Source: Diplosphaera chodatii
Lineage: Eukaryota > Chlorophyta > Trebouxiophyceae > Prasiolales > Stichococcaceae
Assembly: GCA_032358165.1 (NCBI GenBank)
Contig: JAALGY010000041.1
Coordinates: 1,922,001 to 1,986,000, forward strand
Direction of reading: 5' to 3'
Length of the DNA: 64,000 nucleotides
A program made the position numbers and the translations under genes. Below are positions 22,341-34,500 of this stretch, in pieces (within the stretch, counting starts at the first letter, position 1; every line of letters starts with the position of its first letter). Below the pieces are notes generated by a model. It saw nothing but the letters and a program-made list of their open reading frames with translations, ran no database searches and was not told the origin of the DNA.

Positions 22341-23755
22341 GTGCAGGTCAGGCGCAGCGCGCCTTCAGGCGTCTGCGCAGCTGCCGGCGCACGGGGGGCC
22401 GGCCCCAGCGGCAGCCCGGAGGACGGCGACGGCCCCTCGCTGGCTGACTACCTGGAATTTGGTGCGCAGCAGGATGGGCATGTTGCCCGCTGCGCTCAGC
22501 CAGCGCATCAGCAAGCACCTGCCTACACATGGCAGTGTGGCACGGCAGACCAGCTGCACCAGGAGTTCACCACAGCGTCATGAAGGCGCTGCTAAGGAAT
22601 GCAGCCGGGGGATGCAGACCAGGTCCTACCAGTCAGGCATGATTTGCCACGGCTGTGAACAGCGCGCGCTGCTCGCACTGCAGGGCGGCTGCTGGGGGAG
22701 AAGCCCGACGACGTGGAGCGCGGCCTGCAGGAGGCGGGGTTCCTGGCGGCGCAGGACGAGCGCGCGCAGCAGTACCTCCAAGGGTGCGGCAATGCACCTG
22801 CATCCCCCTGGCGATGAGGGTTCTGGAGCAGACGTGACATCTCAGCCACAGCGTGAGGCGGTGGGTGCAAGCGTGCACACCTCGCAGATCCGGCGGGCAC
22901 TCAGTCAGGCCGACGGCAGCACTCCAAACCGTCTGCCGCTGTGGCCGACCCTGCTGCCGGCGTGCTGCAGGTGGAACCAGGAGGAGCAGGAGATGCGGCA
23001 GATCTTCGACACGCTGATGGCCGGCAGCCGCAGCCGGGCGTCGGGCGCAGCCGGCGGCGGTGCCGGAGATGGCGGCACTCGCAGCAGCCGCGCGCTGCTG
23101 CGGGCCAAGTCGCGGGCGGTGGTGACGCCCGATGAGCGGCGGGCCATGGCGGACCTTGCCCGCCAGGAGCTGGTGAGCATATTGTTCATCAGTCCAGCAT
23201 GCAGTGACAGACCTTGAGCATGAACCTATTGCTCGTTCTCGACCCTCAGAAGGGGTCCACCCTACTGGCCTAGTGGCGGAGGCAACGGAGGTGCCTGCTG
23301 AGCGGCAGGGTTGCATGGTGACACAGCTAGCACCTCACGCTATGGCCCGCTGACCAAAACATGCAACACCAAACTCCGAAGGAGATACAACTTTGCCACC
23401 GCCACGGGACTGATGCTGACTATATGCACGGCTGAGACCTGGCCTGCTCATCATGTGCAGCAAGGAGAGGTCAGCACGCGATCGTCGACGCTGCTGCGCA
23501 ACAAGGCGCGGGGGCACTGGCTGCAGCCCGACTCCCTGTTGACCGGACCGTCCGGGCGCAGGGGAGCTGCTCCCGCCGCTGCCAGTGCAGTGGCGGCACC
23601 ATCGGTACGGCGTCCGGCGCGCCGCGGGGAGGCAGCATACGAGGCCCCGCCCCAGCTGCGTCGTCCACAGCTGGAGACGCCACCGTCAAAGGCTGCGCAG
23701 CCGCCGCTGCCCACGCCGCCGATGGTCGGCCGGCCACAGCGCGCCAACGTGGTAT
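22341..23755 (+). CDS. Hypothetical protein, several exons
   Basis: I do not recognise this gene. Coding-like blocks with matching splice sites are: about 22347-22480, after a gtgcag acceptor (PSLADYLEFGAQQD); about 22681-22785, between cactgcag and a gtgcgg donor (LLGEKPDDVERGLQEAGF and DERAQQYLQG); about 22973-23172 (WNQEEQEMRQIFDTLMAG, then a Gly/Ser/Arg-rich stretch and TPDERRAMADLARQEL, followed by gtgagc); and about 23463-23751 (ARGHWLQPDSLLTGPSGRRG, then Pro/Arg/Ala-rich). The product looks soluble, charged and partly disordered. Start, stop and exon limits are uncertain, and the 3' end may lie as far as about 23960. Confidence 0.4.
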
Positions 23756-24265
23756 GCTCTCGAACACTGGACTTAATCAAGACACTGGGGTGCGTGAAGG
23801 CATAGTGCTGTGGTGCTGGAACACCATTCAAGCGCCGTCTACAAGAGGCGATAGGCGGCCTGTGGGCGACGTTGAAAACAGGCGGTCAGCAGCTGCTATG
23901 CTCTGGCGCTGTCGTAGGTGCTCCTCCCATCAGATGGTATTCGTTTACACATGTTAACAGCTCGGCGCGATGTGACGTGCCCTGATCAAAACTGAATCTT
24001 GGATCCCTCGAGCACACTGCTTTCAGACAGCCTGCATGCACTTGGCAACCACCAGATGTCTGGCAGCGGTTCACACCAGGCCATGCAGGTGATGCTGTGC
24101 TGTCTGCCTAGATGTTGCGGCAGCCAGTTGCTGCTTACTAGAGATGCCGCTGAAGCGCTGGCATTGAATCCCCGGTGGTGCATGCGGCAACAGCAGCAGG
24201 CTGCTCACAGATTGTCGATCTCATCTGCCCGCTGCCGTCAGCCTTCTGCCCTCACCTGTGCCCTG

Positions 24266-25921
24266 TCAGCTGTCGCTGTTCTCCGCTATCACCGATTTGC
24301 GCTTGAGCGAGGATACAAGGCGTGACGCCCCTGAGAATGCCTCGCTGAGCTGGCGGCGTCCATCCGCGCCCTGGTCTGTGATGAGCTTCAGCTCTGGCAG
24401 CGTCAGCAGCTTGATGTTCACCAGCAGCACGTCTGTCAGTGGCATGCCATCCACCTGCAGAAGCAGAGCAAGGTCGTTCAGCAGAGCTTTTCAAGTGGCC
24501 ATCAGGCCCCCCCGGGGTCGCTGGTCCTGTGCTGCAAAGCTGCTGTTAGGTCAGTTTTGCCGGCCTAAACAGCAGGTCATGTGCTGCACGGTGCGCAATG
24601 CCCGTTGCGTTGCGTGCCACTCACATGGTCTGGCACCGAGGTGGAGGTGACAGTGGATCCCCCGTTCGGGAGGTCGCCACCGCTGGCTGCCGGGTCTGTG
24701 AGGCCGAGCAGTGCGCCCACACGGCCCGCCGAGTTGACGTGAGACACCTTGTACTCCTCCTGTGGTCAGCACAGCTCGGCACTCTCGCCATCTTGATCGA
24801 TCAGCGAGGCTGAGAAGGCGGCTGGGCATGCGCGCAATCATGGGCAACACGTCATCAGCCACAGCCACTAGGCGAGCTCACCGGGATGGTGTCGTTCACG
24901 CCCTCTGCCTCTGTTGATAGCAGGGTCATGTCGTCCATGATGCTGCGGATGCCGCCATGTCCTGTGCATGATGGCACCTTGGCCCTTCAGGCGCTTCAGC
25001 ATTCAGCTGCATGCAAGGCGTGTGACGCCGGCATGTGGGTGCAGACAGGCTTGGCACAGCGCCTGCTTTGTGCATGCACCACCCACCGGCGGCAAGCTGG
25101 CTGACTGTGTACAGCAGCTGGAACTGCCAGCTCTGCTTGATGTCGTGGATGGTTTCTGACACCTCATCTGCAGGCGTCTCAATGTAGAACTCCAGCCCAA
25201 AGCCGTTGACGTTGCCCTCGCCTAAACGTGCAGCAGGTGCAGGCTTGCCGCGCATCGCATGGCTTAGGTCGCTGCTTGTGCCATCTGCAAGTGCAGGCCT
25301 TTGAGATGCTGTTATGCGGCACTGCTGTGGCTGCTGTGGCAGCATGCGCCCCAGCCTGCTGTTGCCAGAGCTGCAACACCTGCCAGAAACCCACTTCTGG
25401 CCACATCACTCCGTCAGAGCCCTCTGCTGGCAGACCCACCTAGGGAGATGTCGTCGAACGGGTCCGACAGCCCATCTGAGGCGATGATCACGTTGCCGTT
25501 TGGTCGCCTGACCACACGGAAGGCCTGCAGCAGCAGTAGCGGTCATGCTACTAAAGTATTGAGGTGATGTGTCTCGAACGTGGCTATGCTGCCACAGCTG
25601 CCTGCGAGCGTGAGGTGGCCAGAAGGTCTTATCAAAGCCTCGATGCCAGACGGTCCGTATGGAGTTGAGCAACGAGGGCCCTGCCTGCCGCATGGCCGGC
25701 CACCGTGGGCCGCCCATGAGTGCTGGGTTGACCAAGTGGCTGAGCACCAGCGGCTCAAGTGTGCCGATCCGCTGCCATGTCTCCTCCCGGGCCCGGCTGG
25801 AGGACTCCAGCACCTCCTCAATCGACCCATTGGACCGCGGCTGGAACAGCGTCAGGGGCTGTAAGTACGCATCCTCATCCGGCCTCGGCAGGCAGCAAGG
25901 AAACAGCTTGCGCAGCTTCAT
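24266..25921 (-). CDS. Probable SUFU (suppressor of fused)-domain protein
   Basis: Six exons close in frame: complement of 24266-24454, 24625-24759, 24882-24961, 25087-25221, 25440-25524, 25685-25921 (286 aa). Key blocks are VVRRPNGNVIIASDGLSDPF, GNVNGFGLEFYIETPADEV, QSWQFQLLYTVSQLAA, DGMPLTDVLLVNIKLLTLPE and a basic C-terminus (SSLKRKSVIAENSDS). The combination of asdGLSDPF, nGfGLEfyiEtP and WQfqLLY matches what I recall of SUFU-domain proteins of bacteria and algae; this is from memory and not searched. In animals SUFU represses GLI factors, but algae lack that pathway, so the function here is unknown. No signal peptide or membrane span is seen. The first intron appears to start with GC (RQ|AFRVV); a GT donor 39 nt further on would also keep the frame. 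Confidence 0.62.
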
Positions 25922-26238
25922 GGCTGCTCACAATTCTGCCATCTGACTTGACGACGACGAGTCCACTCGCACAGCCGCGGTCGCACGGTGGGGTCAAAGG
26001 CAGTCAGGCAGACGCTGTTCACCCTCAGGCTGTCAAAGCCTCCTTTGAAGAGGGTGTGCGTCTGTAGTTGTGCTCCGCAGCCCGCCTCACGGGTTGAAAC
26101 ATTTCATGCAAGGGAATCCGGCTGGGCATACGAGGACAGCATCCCTGGGCTCTACAGCCCACCCTGCACTAGCTGTACCAGGCAGCACTGTCCCAGTCGG
26201 CCTCGACCTTGACAGGGTGCAGCTGATAGTACGACCGT
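25922..26238. promoter_or_regulatory. Divergent promoter region or first exon of the S1 gene
   Basis: This separates the SUFU-like start (-) from the S1-domain gene (+). An open frame at 26070-26230 could encode a presequence joined to the acceptor before 26249, but I found no good donor for it. Confidence 0.3.
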
Positions 26239-26288
26239 GTGCTCGTGCAGGCAACACCAGAGGCCCAGCAGGGGCAGCAGACACCGGT

Positions 26289-26329
<41 letters not shown>

Positions 26330-29300
26330 AGCAGCAGCAGCAGCAGCAGCTCAGCCAGGCGGACGTTGACAGGTACAATGCAGCCATCCAGCGGAGAAAG
26401 CCAGCAGCTGCGGCCGAGCCCTCGTATGCCGACTTTGCGGCAATGCTGGACGGCAGGGTGTCCGGCAGCTCTGCTGCCGGCAGTCGCCCCACGCGCACCG
26501 ACATCAGCGCACAGGTGCAGCGGCCACAGATGCCAAGGGAGCAGGCGGCGCGCAAGGACAGCAGCCAGGGTGAGGACGCAAAACAAGATGACAGCAGCCG
26601 GCAACCAAGGGCGGACATAGCAGCTCGAAAAAAGCAGGCAGCGCAGCCACCAAAGCCTCGAGCAGAGCCGGGCACGCCAGAGGCGCAGCCAACAGCACAG
26701 CCAGCCGAGCTGCAAGCGGAGCAAGCGCCGCAGCAGCAGGGCGACGTGCTGGCAGCAGAGGCGCAACAGACGGCACAGCCAGCCAAGGTGCCACCGGAGC
26801 AGGCGCCACAGCAGCAGGTCGACAGGCTGGCAACTCCGCCGCCACCAGAACAGCAGGCCGCTGAGCCACAGCTGCTTGCACGTCCCGCCCCGACTCGGCC
26901 CCAGCAGCCCCCACCCGCAAGCCAGGCGCCTCGGCCAGTGCCTGCAGGCACAGCGGCTGACAATGCGGGCAGCACACGCCAGCAGGCAGCTGCAGGTCCA
27001 GATGCAGACGGCGCCAATGGCTACCAGCTGCCGAGGCCGATGCGTGCCAGCCTTTACAAACGTGGCATCAATGTGACACAGGGCACGCTGCAACCAGGGA
27101 CACCCCTGCCACCAGAGCAGCTGTGAGTCTGATGGAACATCAGCTGTGCTGCTGGAGACATCATCCTAACAACCACACGCTATATGCAGGACTTGCACAT
27201 ACCAGAGGCACATATGAAGGCCTCCTGCCATGCAGGGCAAAGGAGCCGGCTCATGTCCGAAAGGCAAACCGCCTGCTCGTTACGCAGGAGCCCTTTGAGG
27301 TCGAGGTGTACGACTCCAACGGCGGAGGTGAGCATCGCCAGCCCCGCATAAGCAGCAGCCTGTACAGCATCATGCCTGCAGCTGAGTCGCCTGGCTGCCA
27401 GTGTTGCTGGCCCTGCGCATTCTGCAGGCGTCATGGTGAAGGGGGTGGAGAATGGGCTCCGTGGCTTCGTACCAATGTCACAGCTGAGCTATGAGCTGTC
27501 GAAAGTGATCCTGCGCCACATCTTGAAGAACCGCCGCGCCTGGCAAACGGAGCACGCAGGTGACCACAGACACGCAGTTCCCCAGTGCGCCAGTGTTGGC
27601 AGTTCGTGACAGAACGACAGCCATGTGCACCAGATGGCAGCACTATTGCACACATGCTGCGCGTGTCCATCCAGATGAGGACCGAGAGCCGAGCGAGACA
27701 ATGCTGAAGTGGCGGTGCGAGGGGACGGCCATGCTCATGGGCAAAAGGTTCCTGGTAGGCTACTGCACACACGATGAGCCTATGTGTGCCTGGTGAAGGG
27801 TGTGTGACACGAATGGTCACCTTTTGGTCCTCTGGGAAGCGCTCGAATGCCACGTCGCTACGTCAAGACAGATGACCTGCAGTTGACAGTGCCACCTTTG
27901 GCCATACGCTGCGAAGGTTACCTGCTGGGTGCGCAGGCCTGCATGTGGAACATCAACCCCACCGCCACCAACATGCTGCTGTTCAGCCAGCGGGGACTGC
28001 GGCAGACGCGGGAGCATGCCAAGGCGCCAGACAGGATCCCTTTCCAGCGGGAGGTGCTTCTGTTAGCCGACATCGTTGCAGCAGCCTCAGCTCACCAGAC
28101 TGAGTGCAGCAACAGCATGCCAACTTGTCCAGGAGCCACCCTGACATTTGATTTGTACTATCAAATAAGCTGACAGCGTGTACCCCTCCTGATACAGGTG
28201 ATGGAGGTGTGTCAGAGCAACATCGGCGCTGTTCTGGAGGTGTGCAGCAACCTTCAACCTCTGTTGTGCCGTGTGTGCACCGCCTCCCCACCTTGATTGC
28301 GGTGGCGTCTTTTGCAAGAGCATGCTCCGGCAGCAGATCAACAGCAACGCTTGATCAAATGAGCTGTGCATTGCTGTAATTTCCCTGTGTCAAAACTATA
28401 TATTTTATTTTGATTTGTTTTAATTATTGTGTCCCTGCAGGCCACCGTCATCCGGATCGTGGACTTTGGCGCATTTGCGGTCTTTGATGTAGAGGTTGCT
28501 GACGGGAACGGCGAGGTCCACGTGGTGGAGGTTCCAGGCCTGATCCACCGAAACGAGCTGTCGTGGGGCGACTTCCGGCATGTGGAGGACATAGTCCAGG
28601 TGCCCTATGGTCATCTGTCATTTTGTGGGCGTTTGATTTAGCTGTCATTGCCGTGCCCACCACATGGCATGCCCTGTGCTGGCGGCTGGCTTTGCGTTTG
28701 GATCGGCCACATGCAGCAGCGTTGCAGGCATTCCAGGCAGCTGAGGATGCATGCGGATGGGTTTAGCTCAGCCTCGCATTCCATGTGCAATGTGCAGTTG
28801 CTGTGCACCCTCATGGTGTACATCCGCCAATCGGCCAGGCTGCATGCTCGAAGTCAGGCCATGAGCCAGCACAAAGATGAACATGCGTCTGTTCATGTTG
28901 CAGGTTGGCGAGAACGTGCAGGTGGTATTGAAGTCAGCGCGGGAGGAGGAAGGCCGAACCCGCGTGGGGCTCAGCCTGAGGCGCACCACAGCCGATCCGC
29001 TCGCCCAGACGCTGGACGATCTGCTGGCAGGTATGAGTCACGGCCGCCAACAGGCAGTTTCAAGACGAGAACACCTTCTCTGCGGTGTAGGAAGGTTTCC
29101 ATCAGCAAATGACTGCACCAGCAGTTGGCAGTCATGGTGACTGCTGGCAGATGGTCAGCCACAGCTGCACTCATCGCATACTGCACACGACTGCTGCCCA
29201 GCCTCGCGCGAGTGTCGCAAGGAGCCCACGAGTTCATGAACATACCTTGTTTTTACTGAATAATGTTCGTACTAGCCATTGCGCTGCAAATGATGAAACT

Positions 29301-30557
29301 GAAGCGACTCCAGCAATTGGTTCTAACGAGGGACCAGTGTCCCACAAACCCTAAACCCTACATCCGCAGGCGCGCCGCACGGTGCCGACGCGCTCACAGA
29401 CGCGGCGCTCCCCGACGCGGGCGGCAATGGCGGCGGCAGCACCAACGGCAGCAGCCTGGACCTGCGGGGGCAGCTGGGCAACATGCCCGAGGTGCGCAGT
29501 GCGCTGGTGCCCGATGCAGAGAGCAGAGCACGCTGTTTGATATCAGGTGCAGCATCATGCGCAGCTGGTCTCGTGCATCGCGGAGATGGTTCTCGACCAC
29601 ATGCAAAACAACTTGCTGGACTGTCCTTACGGTCTCTTGCACCATACTAGCAGGAGGTTCTGTCCATGTCGCCCCAACCATTGCAGCTAGCTGTTGCAAA
29701 AGCTGCTGCCAGGTGGCATCCAGTGTTTCTACTTTTGTGCATGCAGGTTGTGGAGCTGTGCCGGATGCTCGCGGAGCGCGAGGGGGTCTACAGCGCGGTG
29801 CCGAGCACCCGCCTCCGGTCGGCCGCTTCCTCACCGTCCATTCAGGTGGGGAGGGAGGCACTCTCTGGACTGTATGGTCGGCCCTGGTCGTAGCAGGGAG
29901 CTAACGCTGCTGCAGGGGCACAGTGCAGGCATGAGGTGCACCATCAGCCATGCGGTGGTGGGATGATGCTGGCGGTAGGAGCAGCGCAGGATGACAACCT
30001 TTGTTAGTAGTTGTGGATGAGCAAGTTGCATGATTTTGGCGCATGCAGGTGCTGCTGGCGACCAAGTCTTTCAGCCCGGACAGGTTACCAGAGGATGCTG
30101 CCATCGAGACGGTGAGTTGCACCTGCAAGTGAACGGAGTGACAAACCCTGCAGCAGAAGCCACTTGAATGCTGCATCCTACCACACACCATATTTATGCC
30201 TTTGTCCCGAACGGAGCATACGCAGTCACAACGGCACCGTTGCCAGCACATACGATGCACTTCCTGCTCTGCCTGCAGTACGAGCTGGTGGTTCGTCGCG
30301 GCATGGATATCCAGGTGTGTGATGAGCATGGCATCAGCATTGCTTGGCCTCAACCTTGCAGAGTCGCCAGTTGGTTGCAAGCTTTTTCCAGCTGTCTTGC
30401 ATGCTGGAGGGGACCAGTTGCCTGAAGTGTCGGTGTCTGCGCTTTGCAGATCATTCAGCTGCACACGAACAACTTGACTCGGGACACGGTCAAGGCCGCC
30501 ATTTCAGACCTCATTCCGCGCTTGTCGCCCGCCTCGACTGCAGCCGAGATCCAGTAG
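26239..30557 (+). CDS. S1-domain RNA-binding protein (plastid S1-like, cf. Arabidopsis At1g12800 type)
   Basis: The long first visible exon (to about 27122) begins with Pro and Gln runs and is disordered, ending in RPMRASLYKRGINVTQGTL. S1-type segments follow across small exons: FEVEVYDSNGGG joined to GVMVKGVENGLRGFVPMSQL (first S1 core, 27295-27490); MLLFSQRG (about 27975); ATVIRIVDFGAFAVF with VPGLIHRNELSWGDF (28441-28600); and VGENVQVVLKSAREEEGRTR with VGLSLRRT (28905-29030). The C-terminal exons carry AEREGVYSAVPSTRL, YELVVRRGMDIQ and IIQLHTNNLTRDTVKAAISD, ending at the TAG 30555-30557. The repeated S1 folds imply RNA binding, probably in plastid translation or RNA processing, as for related plant proteins. 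The true start may be in an upstream exon, and internal exon limits between 27540 and 28400 are unsettled. Confidence 0.75.
26288..26352 (+). repeat. CCG then CAG trinucleotide run in coding sequence
   Basis: An almost pure CCG array passes directly into a CAG array. In the S1 gene frame it encodes polyproline followed by polyglutamine. Such arrays are prone to length variation. Confidence 0.85.
29343..29362 (+). other. Interstitial telobox-like motif
   Basis: Two overlapping AAACCCTA units, the plant telomere repeat unit, occur just upstream of an acceptor in an intron of the S1-domain gene. A related TTTTAGGGT lies at about 8362. Two units are too few for a telomere. Confidence 0.5.
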
Positions 30558-31182
30558 ATGTGATGCTACACCGCAGTATGGATTGGACGTTGGAAGTAGC
30601 CAGGCCGAACAACCAGGGAATTTGCTGATTGATGGAGTGGACAGCAGTACCGTATTTCAACATTGGGAGTGCCGGTCGAGATGCAGGTACCAGAAGCTAT
30701 CGGACACGGCATCCATGCATAAATCAAATAGCGCAGGCGTCAGTGGTGTCTGCATGGAACACCGCTATACCTGATGGCAGGCTCAAACAAGCTGCGGTTA
30801 GTAATGTGTCCGAAGGCAACAAAAACCACGGATCCTGGGAAACACCTCAGATTGGGCTCACCCCCTGCCCACACAAACAATACCAGGGTTGAACTAGCTA
30901 CAAAGTCAGATCATTCACACGCATTGTCTGTACAAATATTGGAGGAAGCGTCTGATGCTGGGTACTCAGCACTGCAATCGCGATATAGGTCACGCATCAG
31001 TAATCCTGCAACTGAAAACCGAGGGCGCTAAAGTCCTGGTCTCTGGACTGTCAGTCAGCGCATAGGCGGTGCGTCACCCGGCGCAGTGTTCGAGCAGTAA
31101 CTACTCGCAGCGCATCAGCTCATGCTGACAGGTGCGGTAGGCAGTCGAACACCTGTCTCCAATTGCTCTTCAGGTAGCAGCG

Positions 31183-31246
31183 CTGGCTCCTCGTGACGCT
31201 TTGGGTGCTGACGGCTGGCTCCTCATGACGGTTCGGGTGCTGACGG
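31183..31246 (+). repeat. Tandem duplication, 32-bp unit
   Basis: Two adjacent copies, starting at 31183 and 31215, share CTGGCTCCTC, then TGACG, then GGGTGCTGACGG, with three mismatches. Confidence 0.75.
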
Positions 31247-31348
31247 CAGTCCATCCAAGCTGAGCTGAGTTGAGTTGCGCAGCGAGGTGCCGCTATCTCG
31301 CATTACCAGGGCACCTGACTGTTTCTGTGCATCTGCTGCTGGCTGCCC

Positions 31349-31440
31349 AGGCAGCTCTCACGGGCGTGTCAGGGGTGGCGGTGTCCTGCCTCCGTTGTCT
31401 AGGCAGCTCTGACAGGCGTGTCAAAGGCGGCGGTGTTCTG
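31349..31440 (+). repeat. Tandem duplication, 52-bp period
   Basis: GGCAGCTCT and GGCGTGTCA followed by GGCGGTGT recur at 31349 and 31401, with several substitutions between the copies. The second copy is incomplete at its end. Confidence 0.7.
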
Positions 31441-31521
31441 ATTCCGCTCATGGTTTATTAATGCACTTGCCGGCCGAGCACCTCTGCTTGCCCGTGCAGC
31501 AGTACTGCAGCACACAAGATA

Positions 31522-34500
31522 TCAGTCATTGGGGCAAACCCTGTGAGTTGTCAGTGCCGCTGTAAGGCCGGCGGCAGTGGTGCGGTTGTGTGAACGCACG
31601 CTATCAACCTGAGCGAGAAACAGGAGGGTCATGCACACTTCTGCCTGCTCAGCATGTGCAGCAGCACACAGCATGCTGTGATTGCAAGGCTGCATACAGA
31701 AGCTACGGCCAAAGGGTGCTGCACCTTGCCACAGGCGCGTGCAGGGTTGCAGCAGCCGACAGCCTTCTTGAGGGGGAAGAACTGGCAGATGCCCGAGCCG
31801 GGGCAGCACGTCGTGCGACGCCCAGCGCCGCAGCTCTTAGTCGCCCCGCAGCAGGTGCGCCCGTTGCAGGCCACCGACTTGAGGCAAGTCTGCAGGCGCA
31901 AAACAACATGAGGAACAGGTGGTCGGAACCCATCCGTGACTTCTGGAGAGTGATTCTACATGCCAGGGTACAGCATCTGAGGCTTATGCATGAAGGACAC
32001 AGGCAAGCTGTTCCAGCAGGCGGTCCCCGACCGCAGTGTGGCTGGACGGCAATTTCACAATGCTTGGCAGGCTCTCAGCACACTACAAGCAAGTCCGCAC
32101 TCACCGCTGGCCCGCACTTCTTCAGTGAAGACGACGCCACGCAGCGTCCTCTGTAGCACGACTGACCGGCCTTGCAGCATTTCTGTGCAGCAGCAGACAG
32201 GTGAAACCATCAGTGCACAGCGGCATACACCTCAGCGTCACAGGGAAGGAATGACAATCCCTGCGCCAAGTACAGCCGACTGGCGATCCATGATCATGAC
32301 GCAGACATACTACTCACCCCGCTGCACTGCCGAGCAATCGGGCAGCAAGTTCCCCCGACGCATGGCTGCCCCGTCGGGCAGCACCTCTGCGGAGAAACGT
32401 TTGCACTCTGTCAGCACCTTAGGCATGGCACAGGCACAAGCGCTTGCTGTACACTCATCTTCACCATTGCAGCAGTGCATCAACCTGTGCTGGGGTCACC
32501 CCATCATGTCAGGCAGACTGGAAGCAGCTGCGCACCGATCCGCAGGAGTACGCCTTGGGGCAGCATGTTGCTGACACACAGGAGAACCCATTCGCACATG
32601 CCTGCGTGAGTCAGCAGTGCTTGCATCACGATCGGGAGCAGCTGTACACGAAGACATGTCTTGACGTTTGCGTTGAGCATCAGCCATGCCCACTTACACA
32701 GACCACATGTCAGAGTACAGCCGCGCAGTGGCGCCAGCCCACCTGGCCAGCGCTGCAGCGGCTGGCCGAGTTGCAGGTGTCGGGGCTGGATGTGGGCAGG
32801 TTACTGAAGCACGATGAGCCGCAGAATTTGGTGTACCTGTACACACACAGCGACGCGACAGTCTGACCAGGGCGCCTGTACTGGCTTGCGGAGCAATCAC
32901 ACTCGGTTCTGCTCTGCCGTAGTGAGCACCTCAGGCTGGCTCATCAAGCTGACTTTTCACAGCCTGAATGATCTGCCGCAGTGGCAAGCAGGCTATTCCT
33001 CCGACTTCATTCGCAGTGTAGCTCACCAGGGCCTCAGGCCGATTTGGCCCAGGTAGCTAATCTTCTGCCAGATGATCGATGCCCAGTCATCCTCCACCTG
33101 CAATCGCATGGGCCAATTTACTGAGTAATCATACACCAAAGTCGAGGTGGCGGCGCACATACACTCATATGCAGCCAAGATGGAGCAGGTTGGGAGGCCA
33201 GTTTATGGGCTGCCGCTTCTCAACAGCAAACGACGTATGTAACACGACTCACGATGCCGCCGGTGTCGCCGCTGTTGGCGTTCCATGCCCACCACATCCA
33301 GCCATCAATCGACTCATGCTTCCCGTCCCTGGCATCGCCAATGTTGTTCATGTACTTGATCAGGTTATTCATTTGCTGCAGGGCAGCACAACAACGTGGA
33401 TCAGAACAGCCCGCCAGCAGGACGGGCACAGAGATAGGGCAAACTGCCCGACACATACACCTCTGTCAGATAATACGCATGCAGGGCCTGGCTTCGCAAA
33501 TCCATGCTGCTCACCGTCAGCTCAAGCCCCATGCAGCCGGCCCCCACGCAGCGGTTGCGGCAGTCGCGCATGCGGCTGCCGAACTCGCCCAGCACCACCG
33601 GGAATTTCTGGCAGGCGCCGCCTGAGCAGTAGCCCTGCACATGCAGGGTTCACAGGATCAGCACCAGTTCAAACCTCAGCGCAGCACTTCTGAATGCTGG
33701 TTCCCACATGTACATGCACTGCATGACTTGCACATCTCGCTGCCAGAGGCAGCACAGCTGATGGGGTGGCAACGCACCGCTTTGTTGAGGTAGCCGAAGG
33801 AGTTGGACAGCCGGGTGTAGAGGCCCGGCGCATTGGCCAGGTCGCCCCGTGTGACTGTCGAGATGGACGGCGGGTAGACGTGCGGCATCATGATGACCTT
33901 CCGCCTGCTCAGCACACGAACGGCATATTGCAGGGAGCGGCGTGACAGGCAGCAGGGGCTGATGCATGCACGAGGTTTGTCATTGCGGCACAGACTCTGC
34001 ACCAGCGGGAGCACATGGGGTCCTGCACGATGATGCTGATGTGGGCGCGTGTGGCGCCCACCTACCTGTAGGGTGCCTTCAGCAGGGCCTGGAAGAAGGG
34101 GTTGGGGTCTGATGCTCCCGAATACTGCAGCAGCGCCCTGTTGGTCGTCAAGCCGTCGCCCCAGTTGGTGCCCAGGCTGCCTTGCCCCAGGCCCTCGATT
34201 GCGTACAGGAAGGCTGCAGTGCAGTCACGACGCTCAACAAGCATAGGGGTATTACACGCCATTGGCCTTTCGTGCAGCTCATGTGTATGCAGCGCAAGGA
34301 GCTCGTGCTGAACTCAATGCCAGAGTTCATTCAGGGTTGCTGGAGTGGCAGAGGCTCACTAGGGTTGATCCTGTAGGCTGCATTCATAAATCGCAGGTAG
34401 GTATCCGTCATACCAGGCCGCGGCGGCACCGCCTCCCATCGCAATCCCTGCACAGGCTGCCGTATTTCAGTGTCCAGACTATGATCACACAGGCTTCGAA

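Larger units (their letters stand above)
30558..31521. other. Intergenic region between S1 gene and cellulase gene 3' ends
   Basis: The genes converge here. The region has stop codons in all frames at short intervals and no coding block I trust. It holds two short direct duplications, at 31183-31246 and 31349-31440. Confidence 0.5.

Noticed and set aside
26152..27093. Minus-strand 313- and 282-codon frames, Leu/Cys/Gly-rich
   Set aside because: They are shadows of the CCG/CAG-rich first exon of the S1-domain gene.
29343..29362. Telomere or chromosome fusion remnant
   Set aside because: Only about two AAACCCT units are present, inside an intron; this is common by chance or as a telobox.
31522..32836. 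Separate small cysteine-rich secreted-peptide gene
   Set aside because: I first read these exons as an independent gene, but exon 32743-32836 needs a donor in phase 2, found exactly at the GH5 RPW codon; no start codon with signal peptide fits in the 186 bp between.
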